A stretch of 64,000 bases of DNA, taken from contig JAGMVK010000021.1 in assembly GCA_020747065.1 (NCBI GenBank), positions 620,001-684,000 on the forward strand, read 5' to 3'. Below are positions 10,858 to 20,893 of this stretch, piece after piece. The translations under genes were made by a program, and so were the position numbers. The notes under the pieces are model-generated. The model saw only the letters and a list, made by a program, of their open reading frames with translations, was not told where the DNA came from and did no database searches. The stretch is from Cadophora sp. MPI-SDFR-AT-0126 (taxonomy: Eukaryota; Ascomycota; Leotiomycetes; Helotiales; Ploettnerulaceae). How positions within the stretch are numbered: the stretch's first letter is position 1; every line of letters begins with the position of its first letter.

Positions 10858-12051
10858 ATGGACGACGACGACGAATTCGGCGCCGATGCCGACTTTCTCG
10901 CAGCTCTCGCGGCATCAACAGCTCCAGCTCCTCCTCGCGTCCAGCAACCAACACCCCAAAGAATTCAACAACCCACCCCACAACGACTCGACCGCGCCCC
11001 TCCAACCACCAGCACCTCCTCTTCCTCCGGCCCAAAAGTCGTACAGCCAACTCCTCAAGCCATAGCCTCCCGAACAACCGGCTCTTCTATCCTCGTCTCC
11101 CCGCGTCAGAAAGGCAATCCGATCCTCACGAACCTGCGCTCCTTCGCCTGGGAATACTCCGACATCCCCGCAGACTACGTCCTCGGCGCCACGACATGCG
11201 CGCTCTTCCTCTCCCTCAAATACCACCGCTTACACCCGGAATACGTATACAACCGCATCAAAGGCCTGCATGGGAAATACAACCTACGCGTCCTGCTCAC
11301 CCTAGTCGATATCGGGAACCATGAGGAGAGTCTGAAAGAGCTGTCGAAAACGAGTCTGGTGAACAACGTCACGGTGATATTATGCTGGAGCGCGGCGGAA
11401 GCAGCGAGGTACTTGGAGCTGTATAAGAGTTACGAGCATGCGAATTCGAGCGCGATCAGAGGGACGGAGAGTAAGGGGTATGCGGAGAAGATGGTGGATT
11501 TCGTGACGGTGCCGAGGAGTATTAACAAGACAGATGCCGTATCTCTTGTCAGTGCATTTGGGAGTATCAAGAATGCGATTAACGCACGGCCGGAAGAGGT
11601 TGCTGTTGTGGGTGGCTGGGGCGAGAAGAAGGTTAGGAGGTGGTGCGCTGTTGTCGATGAGCCTTTCAGGGCGAGGAAGGCAACGAAAAAGGGTGCTATG
11701 GAGAGTGCTAGCGGAGCAAGTGTGTTGGATAGAGCACTGCCTCTGAGTATGGTGCCTTTGAGGAGTATGCCCTCTGCTGGAGAAGATGCCACGCCAGGAC
11801 CTGTGCCGCAGAATTCTCGAGTGGTAGAGAAGTCACAGCAATCACGGGATCCAAGGCCATCGGGGTCGACGGAACAATTTCATCTTTGGGATCCAGACGA
11901 TGATGATGATGACGACGAAGAAGCTATGATAGCTGTGGCGGAAGAGGAAGAGATGAGACAAGCGGCTGAGAGGAGGAAAGCTCAGGCACGGAAAGACGAA
12001 GAGTTGAGTGGTGGTATCGCAGCTGCACTTGCGAAGCTACGGCGGAACTGA
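10858..12051 (+). CDS. rad10: DNA excision repair protein Rad10/ERCC1 (Swi10)
   Basis: Single exon, 397 aa, starting at the ATG before DDDDEFGADADFL. An N-terminal Pro/Gln/Ser-rich linker (about 25-85) precedes the conserved core: GNPILTNLRSFAWEYSDIP, YVLGATTCALFLSLKYHRLH and RVLLTLVDIGNHEESLKEL, the central nuclease-like domain of ERCC1 that lacks catalysis and binds XPA/Rad14 and DNA. Residues about 215-260 (FVTVPRSINKTDAVSLVSAF, then SIKNAI) are the helix-hairpin-helix region that dimerises with Rad1/XPF. The tail is acidic then charged. Known role: 5' incision in nucleotide excision repair, interstrand crosslink repair and single-strand annealing, in the nucleus with XPF. The frame is open further upstream, but the first residues there look non-coding, so I use the internal ATG. 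Confidence 0.93.
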   Translation: MDDDDEFGADADFLAALAASTAPAPPRVQQPTPQRIQQPTPQRLDRAPPTTSTSSSSGPKVVQPTPQAIASRTTGSSILVSPRQKGNPILTNLRSFAWEYSDIPADYVLGATTCALFLSLKYHRLHPEYVYNRIKGLHGKYNLRVLLTLVDIGNHEESLKELSKTSLVNNVTVILCWSAAEAARYLELYKSYEHANSSAIRGTESKGYAEKMVDFVTVPRSINKTDAVSLVSAFGSIKNAINARPEEVAVVGGWGEKKVRRWCAVVDEPFRARKATKKGAMESASGASVLDRALPLSMVPLRSMPSAGEDATPGPVPQNSRVVEKSQQSRDPRPSGSTEQFHLWDPDDDDDDDEEAMIAVAEEEEMRQAAERRKAQARKDEELSGGIAAALAKLRRN

Positions 12052-13609
12052 TTTCAACAGACAAAATAATACCCATCATCTTGGAGCATGCTCGTTTTTT
12101 TGGTATCGCTTTTGTCTATTTGCATATTTCAGTTTCTAGGCCGTTGAGCTACAGTGCATCAGCATTGTTCACTTCACTGATGACCCCACTCAGCTCTCAT
12201 GTCGAAAGACTAAAGTCAAATGACTCAGTGGAATGGCACAAGGCCTTGTTGCTTGTTTTGGAAGTCCAAAGTGGGTCTACTTCTCATCCGCTGTACCCAG
12301 ATACCACATGCATCTTCCCCCGTCTATCTTCCTGATCCTCCGCGTTCTTGATATTCAGATATTACTTAACAAACATTGTCATTATGCGACTTCCAACCAG
12401 ATATCGGAAGCAGACTTCGATGACAATGCCCAGGTGGACAGGGACGCCCAATTTGAGCTTCTCATTAGCGCATCAATCCAGCTTTGTAAGGCATGCTCTG
12501 GTGCCGAATCCAGGCTTAGATGTAGAAAGTACGCTCAGCGGACTACCAAATTATTGCGGACAGCAAGTCTCGGAAGTCGCCTGAATCGACTGAACACCAA
12601 CTGCCGGCTGGGAATGTCGAGGAACGAATACAAGAGGCTATAATATGCGATTCTCGATTCGAGCTATCCCAAAAAGAAAAGTGCCTTTCTCGAACCAGTA
12701 CCGACCCCCAAGACGTTCGATATTTGATTTGACTCTGTGTGGCTCCGTCTGAGTGCTGCTATCATGATTTCATGTTTGCTTCCGAGCATGATCTGGGAAT
12801 ACTGTGCTCCTCAGCCTCACTCCTCCTGCACGATTGCCAATAGTTCAGCCATGCATGCAGGTGTCCGACGCCGATGCTGTTTTGGGCCATGTCGATTTTC
12901 ACGCCACAATTCTAACGGAAACTGTTCACACTGCACGTCAGTGCCTGGAAGAGAAGTCGTGGGAATTGCTGAGGACTTCTTTGTTTTACGAATCCAGCGA
13001 GGCTGCCAACTCGGTTTCAGAATACCTTCTTGCAGACATTATTCAGCAGGTTGTCCCCCAGTACGGAACAGCTTTCAAGACTTCCAAGAGTTTGCTATTC
13101 GCACCACCTGCACGTTAGCTATTGTTGTCGATATTGCGCACTGCCCGCCTTCTTGGTAAGGCTCCGGCAGCCTGCCATCCGGGATGTCTCAAGCGATACA
13201 GTTGTTCTCTGCATGTGCACCCTTATCATGCTGATCATTGCTTCGACCTTGAGGATCTAGCCTTTCTGGATGCCAAACGCTCCCATAATTTCTTCTTCAT
13301 TCCCTGTGGCTGGGTGTCTCTTGCCGCTGCGGGACGGGACACAAATAGCTATTTATGGTGTTTTTCAGAGCCTCATATTTGGCTCTGGTTTGTAACCACA
13401 CCCGCGTAGATTAGAAAATTGCCTTTACATTTAACTGTCCTTCATTTACCAGATCCTGTTCTATCCTACAATTTCTAATAAGTCACTCGCTTGGCAGTCA
13501 CCAAGCGCGAGAGGTAGCAGACCACAAGTCACGACATTTACCATACTTCAGATTTCTTTTCAAGTCAATCTTTCACAAGGCTGTAGAGCTCGCCACTTTT
13601 TATTCCATC
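12052..13609. other. Intergenic with a possible orphan coding fragment
   Basis: About 1.56 kb. A plus-strand frame at 12804-13118 has protein-like composition (DAVLGHVDFHATILTETVHT, then CLEEKSWELLRTSLFYESSE), and frames at 12371-12640 are mildly protein-like, but I could not join them into a gene and recognise no family. It may be a small lineage-specific gene or a decayed one. Confidence 0.3.
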
Positions 13610-14919
13610 ATGTCTGGTAATACTATGGGCACTTGTCCATTCGGGGGACTTTGGTACGTACGAGATCAGTCCACAGACCTGCCAACTGCTCATCATTACA
13701 TGAAGGTACACCTGCACAGCACAGATCCCTACATTCCTCGGATGCTGTACCAGTAATCCATGTCAAGGCAACGGCAAAACATGTCCTGCGAGTGACCTTC
13801 GAGCTGCCGGCATGGGAACTGGACCTGGCCCTGATCCGGGCCTCACCAGCAACGATGCTTCATACTGGCCCAATGTCCAATGTTCAGTCGGACAGTGGTG
13901 GACCTGTGCTGTGCAAATACCTTCATTTCAGGGTTGTTGCGAAGAAAATCCATGCGGTGGTGATGGAACTGGCTGCCCTGCCAGCCTTTTGCATCCAGCG
14001 GAGTTCAGCACAGTTACATCGGATGTTGCAGCTGCCACGACACTGGCTTCGGTATCAAGCACAATGGTATCCACTATTACAGGGACTCCGGCTGCAAGCC
14101 CAGCCAGTATCAGCATCATTTCTACCACATCCTCTGCCAGTACTGATACAACTGCTCCATCCGCAGCAGGAGACTCCATCCCAGAAAAGACGAGCTCCAG
14201 TCTACCTATAGGAGCGATCGGTGGGGGAGCAGGCGGAGGTATTGCTATCCTAGTGATCGGCCTCGTGATCTTCTGTTTGTGCCGAAGACGCCGCCTCAAG
14301 AAATCCTTCTCGCACAGCGATGTACTTCCCACCATGGGCAGTCGTCCTAACAATAACTCTTCGTATATGGTGAAGGTTGATGAATTCCATCAGCCGCAAA
14401 CAAGTCCAGGTTCGTAAAGAACCCAGCGCATATTTTCTTGTCAAATTGGCATCTAACTCAGGTTGACGAAATTGACTAGAAGTCTACTATCCTAACCAGA
14501 CACTTTTCGGCTTGCAAAATGCCGCAAAATATACTCAAGTCCAAACAAGCTCATCTCCAGTCAGCCCTGGCCCGCCACCATACCAGTCCCCACAAGCATC
14601 GCCGAATCCCAACCTCCACGAGATCGACTCCTCAAATGTAGCTACATCTGGATGTCACGATCGGATTATTCAACCAGTCTCACGTTCAAGGAAAGGTTCC
14701 GATCTAGGAGAGGACGGAATAGCTGAACTGCCAACCGCTCCCGCTGCTGAGAATCGGTGGAGATCCAAGCGACCAAGTGCCACGACGAGTGTAGAGATTG
14801 GCGAAGGTAGTCTGAGAGAACTTGGGATCAGTCCAGAGTCCGATGGACGAAACAACGCAGTGTATCAGAGCAAGAAGGGTAGAGAGAGTTATGTTAGCTG
14901 GCAGAGCCTGTCACAGTAA
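13610..14919 (+). CDS. Single-pass membrane protein with two tandem Cys-rich modules
   Basis: Exons 13610-13653, 13706-14409 and 14480-14919 give 395 aa. The first junction is chosen because it restores WYTC. Residues about 9-50 (CPFGGLWYTCTAQIPTFLGC onward) and about 74-117 (CSVGQWWTCAVQIPSFQGCC onward) are two copies of one module with pattern C-x4-5-W-[YW]-T-C-x2-Q-I-P-[TS]-F-x-G-C-C-x4-P-C-x5-7-C-P-A-S. A Ser/Thr/Ala-rich stalk follows, then a Gly/Ile/Val transmembrane helix (about 196-222), a basic stop-transfer CRRRRLKK, and a Pro/Ser-rich cytoplasmic tail of about 165 residues. The layout resembles Mid2/Wsc-type wall sensors, but the module is not the WSC domain. There is no N-terminal signal peptide, so insertion would depend on the internal helix. 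Function unknown; a surface sensor or adhesin is inferred. Confidence 0.7.
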
Positions 14920-15051
14920 ATTTCAGCGATCTTTTTTCTTCTTTCTTTCCGCAGTACAGATAATGTTTATACACACAGGCGAAATATATCACTATCCTTG
15001 TACCTTTCAGTAGCTACTACAGTCTTCGTTGGCAGAGGCTTGAAACCTCAT

Positions 15052-16074
15052 CTAACAGGCTCGTCTACTTCCTTTGTCTTTGAGCCGCCTTTCAACCACC
15101 ACCAACCCATCATCCCACCAACAAAAAAACTGCTGATAATTCCCCTCCCCAACCCTATGATGCATCGCATGCTTCCTACACCCCGCCCCCATCCCACCCG
15201 GCATAATCTTCTCATACCCCCACTCCAGATCCATCCCACAATGGATCTCCACTAGCATATACACAAACACCGGCACAAACAGCGTCCGAGTCAGCACATG
15301 ACTTCCAATGATATTCAGGGAAAAATTAGCCAGCAAGATCAACGACAACCGCTCAATCATAGTCAGCTGATTCGTGACTTGCGGGTTGATTTCGCTGTGT
15401 GTGTGATGCGGGTGGTGGATTCGTCGGAGGACGGGAATCCGGTGGAAGGCGATGTGGATTAGGAAAAATAGGGTGTCGTAGATGAAGAATGCGACTAGCA
15501 GCTCCAACACGATACGTCGACTAGATGGTATATCTCGCGGTAAGGCGCGTGTGAATTGTAGCGGCGAGCTCCAAGTGAACTTATGCAGTGTAGGAGCAAG
15601 AAACGAACTCCTGATGCTCCCTCGACCAGCGGGGAGAGGCTCGTATCCTCCGCTTTGTCTGATGTCTGATACAGACACGCCGGCGTATTTCTTGATCAAA
15701 ATTAAGTCTAGCGTTGCGAGTGGAAAGATGGAATTCCCAATCTCGAGCACTCGTTTCGAGGGCCTTTTCAAACGTGGGAGTAGAGGCTTGGAAGTTTGAG
15801 AATGGGAATTATGCTCGTTTTTTTCTGGTCGGACATCGATACGAAGAGATGGGTTTCGGGCGAATCGATAGGTGTATATGGGTTCGATTGTGGCGTAGAG
15901 AAGGAGGATCTCGCCGGTTTCGAAGAGTGAGCAATTGTATACTGGGGAATTGAACAGCCAGGTATAAAATGAGGTGAGTATTGGTGAGTAGACAAAAGGG
16001 AGGAAGATGGTGGTGAAGAGGAATGAACCAATGACCATGCGTGGTATGGTGACGGAGGAGGAAAGATGTCCCAT
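15052..16074 (-). CDS. Fatty acid hydroxylase / sterol desaturase superfamily membrane enzyme
   Basis: Single exon, 340 aa from the ATG of GHLSSSVTIPR; the frame is open upstream, but that stretch looks like 5' leader. A hydrophobic N-terminus (VIGSFLFTTIFLPFVYSPIL) and two further membrane spans surround the di-iron histidine boxes: HIAFHR (about 208), HHPHHTH (about 218-224) and HAMHH (about 303). This arrangement (HxxxH, HxxHH-type, HxxHH) defines the ERG3/ERG25/fatty-acid hydroxylase superfamily of ER membrane oxygenases. The substrate cannot be told by eye; a C-5 sterol desaturase-like or sphingolipid hydroxylase role is possible. Length is usual for the family. It converges with the Cys-rich membrane protein, with about 130 bp between them. 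Confidence 0.8.
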   Translation of the reverse strand: MGHLSSSVTIPRMVIGSFLFTTIFLPFVYSPILTSFYTWLFNSPVYNCSLFETGEILLLYATIEPIYTYRFARNPSLRIDVRPEKNEHNSHSQTSKPLLPRLKRPSKRVLEIGNSIFPLATLDLILIKKYAGVSVSDIRQSGGYEPLPAGRGSIRSSFLAPTLHKFTWSSPLQFTRALPRDIPSSRRIVLELLVAFFIYDTLFFLIHIAFHRIPVLRRIHHPHHTHSEINPQVTNQLTMIERLSLILLANFSLNIIGSHVLTRTLFVPVFVYMLVEIHCGMDLEWGYEKIMPGGMGAGCRKHAMHHRVGEGNYQQFFCWWDDGLVVVERRLKDKGSRRAC

Positions 16075-16695
16075 CCTCGAAGTCGTTGCTAATACCAGTA
16101 CTAGATGGCTGAGAGAGTTCCAGCTGCAAGTCAACTTCAGTAACACCAAGAAGACATATTTGCAGGTAAACTTTTTTGCCTCTTTTTTGGCAGCAGGATA
16201 GTGGGGACACAAAGTACAGTACGAAACCCTCATAGATCGTTATCTGTTGTGCCTAGTGTCGGGGTGACCAGGTCCGCATCTCGATGAGGGGTTGTCGGGG
16301 CTGTGTTGTTAGATTTGTCATGACGACGACATTTGAAGATCAAAGCATTATGATTGAGCCTATTATGATGCTACAACACATTATTGGTCCGTGAACGCAC
16401 CCGTTCTGCAAAACTTAACTAGGTATCCGATTCGCCGAAGTTCCAGATGCAATACCTGCAGTAGTTAATCGAGCTACTATCTGCTCGAACCCGACAATGC
16501 GATAAGCGAGGCTGTCAAATAAATAGTGCAACTCTCCAGTCCCCCTCCTTTCTATAAGCGGCGGGTACTTCTCGATTCGTATGGGTCACTGATTATCTCC
16601 CTGTATGTTTCATCCAGTGTTAACGCACAGTCCGAAAATTACTCGGTACGAATCTACCTGCAGTACCTCAGCACCTGATTCGTTCAAGTCAAATC
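16075..16695. other. Divergent promoter region
   Basis: About 620 bp between two divergent lipid-enzyme genes. It contains a TATA-like run CAAATAAATAG near 16516. No further gene seen. Confidence 0.4.
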
Positions 16696-17346
16696 ATGTA
16701 CGACAATTATCTTCGCCATGTCAAAGATTGGGCCGGGACGCCTCTGTGCGAAATTCTCCCATCATCCATCACCCCAAACCAAATATCACTAGCTGCATTC
16801 ATCTTAGGCCTGCTTGCAGTTGGCACGGCGGCGCTTTCAACCTCCCCATCCAACCACTGGCCAGTTATTTTCTGGCTCTTAAATCGACTCTTCGATGGCG
16901 CTGACGGGACATCGGCGCGCATGCGAGGCACAGCTACAGCTCTCGGGGGCTTCCTTGACCTCCTTGGCGACTTCATTATCTACTCCTTGATCCCAGCCAT
17001 GATTGCCTACGGCCAAGAAAGGAGGCAAGCGGATGTAGATTGGAGAGCCGTCGCACTTCTGGAAGCTACTTTTCACATCAACAATTTTGTGTTGTTCTAT
17101 ATCAGTGCTGTCGTCGCTGCGAAGCCGGATGATGAGCTCACGAGTGTTTCGATGAGGCCGGCGCTGGTTGAGGGCTTGGAAAGTGGTCTTTTGTTTACGG
17201 CTATGTTCATCTGGCCGCAGCATTTGACACGTTTGTGCTGGGGAATGAGCGGTGCTGTGATTTTAGGGATTGGACAGCAGCTCTATTTCATTATTCCTTC
17301 GTTGAGGGGGGGAGATATGCGTTTGGCGGATCAGAAGAAGCTATGA
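16696..17346 (+). CDS. CDP-alcohol phosphatidyltransferase family protein
   Basis: Single exon, 216 aa. The signature D-x2-D-G-x2-A-R-x8-G-x3-D-x3-D is complete: it begins FDGADGTSARMRG at about residue 71 and ends GGFLDLLGD. The protein is hydrophobic with about five to six predicted membrane spans. In this family the aspartates bind a divalent metal and catalyse transfer of a phosphoalcohol onto CMP-activated lipid, or the reverse pairing, in ER or mitochondrial membranes. The short length and sequence suggest the bacterial-like PgsA/Pel branch rather than eukaryotic choline/ethanolamine phosphotransferases (inference). The product is not determined. Confidence 0.88.
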   Translation: MYDNYLRHVKDWAGTPLCEILPSSITPNQISLAAFILGLLAVGTAALSTSPSNHWPVIFWLLNRLFDGADGTSARMRGTATALGGFLDLLGDFIIYSLIPAMIAYGQERRQADVDWRAVALLEATFHINNFVLFYISAVVAAKPDDELTSVSMRPALVEGLESGLLFTAMFIWPQHLTRLCWGMSGAVILGIGQQLYFIIPSLRGGDMRLADQKKL

Positions 17347-17474
17347 CTAGAACTGTAGTGAAGGAAATGTATCTCGTGTAATTGAATAGATCTCATTTTA
17401 TGCGCTCGGCTTTGGGAATAGAAGCTACAGAGGCCTAATCCAATTCCCTTCAATTTATTTGTTTCTCCCGGTGG

Positions 17475-19138
17475 TTATCTGAAGACCAAGCTGGTTACGA
17501 AAAGTGCTATAACGAGACACCCAAGGAACACTGCAAAAGCGATAAACGCCAACTTCCATGTCCGTGGCATCTCTCCCGGCGGTATAAAATCCCCCTTTAT
17601 ATCCTGCCGTACCTTTTTAATACAAAGGAGAAACCCAAATCCAGCAAGCCAATATCCAAGAGGAATCAACACGGACAAAACAATGCGGACTCTCGTAATG
17701 TATCCCTCGCTATTTACTTCGATGTTTCGTAACGCCAGAGACATAATCTGCGGCCCGGTGGAGTATATCAGGACCAAAGTACTCATATAAATGGCCAAAC
17801 CAAAGGTCTTGTACTGCGGAGGCAGAAGTAGAACCAACAACGAGTTGAAGGCACCAAGCCACGTCTCCGCTGTAAGGTATGCGACGCTCATGACTCCGTA
17901 AAGCACAGTAGTGCCTCTCGACTCATTGTTCCCTGCCACGGATTTGGAAACTATCATGAGGATAACGAAAATGCTGGAAAGCATGCCGCCAAGGGCAGTC
18001 ATATATAGAGGCGTCATAACAGTCCTGCGCCAGAGCAGCGAGGAAACGAGTCCTCCAGCTACAACAGAGAATGACCCGACCACTCCGACAATGATGCCAT
18101 AATGCGAAAGGAGATCCTCTTGAGATGGGTATATAGAAGAGAGATAACCTGGCATGTAGTACCCGAAAACGTTGCCAGAGAGTTGTCTGAAACCAGCGGA
18201 AAGCGTGAGAAGCCAGAACGACCGCATTCGCAGCACATGTGCGACAGTCGCTAGAAAATCTTCTTTGGCTCTGTGGACTTGTCTGGAACCGCTGCTGGTG
18301 TTGGCAAAGCTATCGATGCTAAAGCTCTCTTCTGTCTGCTTCAAAGACGTCTGTCGGACAGGCTCTCGGATAACAAGACGTACGAGTACAGCAACAACAA
18401 CGCCGACAATTCCAATTGCCTTCATAGCGGTATTCCATGGAGTGTCCGTTTTTATGAATGCCATGGCGATCTGGGCACTGATAGCCTCTCCGACATAGAC
18501 ACCCACGTAAAGGATACTGGTTTCCGAATTAGAAAGCTTTCATCTTGGCTAGTGTAGGCTGAGAAATACCTCTCAGCGAAGAATACCCATTCTTTCCCAA
18601 TCAAATCGCTGATCAGACTCACACTCAGAGCCTCAACAGGCGCCTGTCCAATTCCCATGCCTATCCTCGCCAGTAAAATCTGCCAGAAGTTGTGACTCAA
18701 GCCTTGGAATATCACACACAAGCTCCACCATGCCGCGGCGATAGACAATACCCAAACTCGCTTCTCAGTGTAGTCGGCCAAGTAGGCGACTGGAATGGCG
18801 AGAAGAGCGTACACGATGCCGGTTGCATATCCAGAAATAATGCCATATTCGGACAGACTTATTGAGAGTGATGTTGTGACTTCTTTTTGGAAATAAGACA
18901 AGATGAACTTGTCGTATTGGGCAAGGAAGTAGTTGCAGAAGAGCAGAGTCACGGCGAATGCAACTTGCCATAATGGCACCGAAGGTCTGTGTACGAGGAC
19001 ATGCTGGTGGTTTGTCCCTGTGGATGAAGAAAAATGGGGAGGAGTCGATGAGGAATGAACCGCAACTTCTGTATCATCCACTCCTTCTGCATAGCCTTTA
19101 GAATCGAGCTTCATCCTGAGAATTTGCGGCGAAGTCAA
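17475..19138 (-). CDS. Major facilitator superfamily transporter, spinster-like
   Basis: Two exons, 19138-18570 and 18516-17475, joined over a 53-nt intron, give 536 aa with about 12 membrane spans. The hydrophilic N-terminus is followed by VPLWQVAFAVTLLFCNYFLA and FILSYFQKEV. The motif-A region reads IPVAYLADYTEKRVWVLS, and LLARIGMGIGQAPVEALSVS matches the spinster/SPNS subgroup (R-x-G-x-G-x-[GA]). The junction reads AERSILYVGVYVGEA. Spinster proteins export sphingosine-1-phosphate or lysolipids in animals; fungal members are uncharacterised, so the substrate is open. The C-terminus is a single helix followed by few residues. Confidence 0.85.
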
Positions 19139-19774
19139 TGTCGTGACTTCTCAGCTTCGATCGGAACCTGGTAAGTGACACGAATGACTGTCACAATAAG
19201 AGATTTGACAGCATCATATCTATTCAGGATACGCTGTAGCCAAGACTTAGATTTGTGGTTGCGATAAGAAGTGCTAGTCGAATCATGTGCGTCATACAAA
19301 TGAGGAGACTCCCAGAAGTCAGGAATTCGTGTTACAACCCTAAAGGAAAGCGATATTCCGAGCATACATTGTAAGAATTAGATCCATCGCAGTTTTGTAT
19401 CATTTGCTCGAGGGAAATAGCTGAGAAGTGCATAGGGCTACACTTGGCATCGAGAATTTGGAACCATCTCCCTAGTTTCGATTTAGAGCACAGCAAGATT
19501 CAACCCCCGCATCTCGCATTGTCGGATGGCGTTCTTTCGGCTAACTACGTGTGCTGTGTTCGAAGTCTGACAGTGGATACGTCCAAGGCAGAGAATAAGC
19601 AATACAACATCACATGTGAGGTATCGAAGTAATTGGTAGTGCAAGTGAGCCATCTTCCCTGCCATCTCGAGCACAACCAAAATCATTCCACGACTCCAGC
19701 TCACCCAGTCAGTATCCTCACTCAACCACCCAATTCGCCTCACCTTCTCCTCATTTCAGCCGAAGAACAAAATC
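19139..19774. other. Divergent promoter region
   Basis: About 635 bp with no supported gene. Short frames on both strands lack domain-like sequence. Confidence 0.45.
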
Positions 19775-20249
19775 ATGGTACAAATCTACATTATCTACAA
19801 TGCCGATTCTACACCGATGGGCAAGATCAAATATGCCTGCACCAAAATCATGTCATCCGCCTCAGACTCGCCCTGCTCAGCATGCGACTTGACACACAAC
19901 GGCCTACATCTCAGCGAGACTGCAAAATGGTCTGCAACCAAGAAGAGGATCGTGGGGACAGATGTTCAGCAACTTCATCGAGATGAGTTGGGCACCGAGG
20001 TGAGCATGAAGTCTTACATACCGAAGGACGTGAAGTAATCGTCTCGTCTAGCTTAGAAACTTCATCGATTCCGAGAAGCTGGAACTACCTGTTGTGCTTG
20101 GACAGGAATCAGTCGAGGCGCCGTTGAAGGTTCTGATGAGAAAAGGGGAGTTGGCAGCCTGTAGCAAGGATCATGAAAAGTTTTTGGCTTCGTTGCAGAA
20201 GAATGCTTCTGATGAGGGAATCGCGCTAAATATCCAGAGCAAGATGTAG
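19775..20249 (+). CDS. Small conserved protein with a CxxC motif
   Basis: Exons 19775-19999 and 20052-20249, joined over a 52-nt intron in phase 0, give 140 aa. The start reads MVQIYIIYNADSTPMGKI, followed by CSACDLTHNGLHL, HRDEL, and a C-terminal part with LELPVVLGQESVEAPLKVL and ACSKDHEKFL. I recognise the pattern YNAD...C-x2-C-x2-T-H/Y-G...HRDE as that of short uncharacterised proteins common in bacteria and sporadic in fungi; no activity is known to me. The CxxC and the following histidine could bind metal or act as a redox pair (inference). No signal peptide or membrane span. Confidence 0.65.
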
Positions 20250-20893
20250 ATCATTATCCGAATTGCTCAGACTTATGATTGTGTACTCGTTGATTATAGG
20301 CTTTGAAATGGAAACATGGATCCTTGTCTAGTTTCTATCTGATTATCTGCATACGAGGGAGAGATTTCTAGTTGGGCTCTATTTCTAATACATTTCTCAC
20401 AATCTCATATTCTCTAACATGCCCCAATCGAACTCTTATCAACGAGCCAAAATTTAGGTACAACATATCTTCAGTACCATAGTGAACATAAATTCCGCTT
20501 TCTAAGCCCAGGGTCGTCAAACGCCATTTGCAAGTAGCGCGTGCGATGTGGAACCGTGTCGAACAGCCGGACACTCACTCCAATCAATAGTGGCTCGTTG
20601 TGCCAAATTTCTTGCGTAGAAAAACTGTCATAGGTACAGTCCTTTTTCTTGAATTTCGTGCCGATTGCCATCTTTAAAAGAGAAACCGAGGAACCGACAA
20701 TCCGAGAATCCGACCTAGTCTCACGTCAATCCATTCCCCTCTTTGCGGTCTTGGCTAACTGTGCATGTCGTGTATGTGCCCACTAAAGCTGACATACCCT
20801 ACAGTAGCATGTATTTTCAGAGTTCAAGTGTAAACTCCATTTGCTGCTGTCCCAGAGCCTTATCTTCGCAGACTTCACGCACATCTCAGCAAA
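20250..20893. other. Intergenic, no supported gene
   Basis: About 640 bp. Reverse-strand frames at 20368-20671 are short and without recognisable content. Confidence 0.4.

Noticed and set aside
10838..11372. Reverse-strand open frames over the RAD10 homologue
   Set aside because: Low-complexity Arg/Gly-rich shadows of a GC-rich coding strand; the forward frame has the family motifs.
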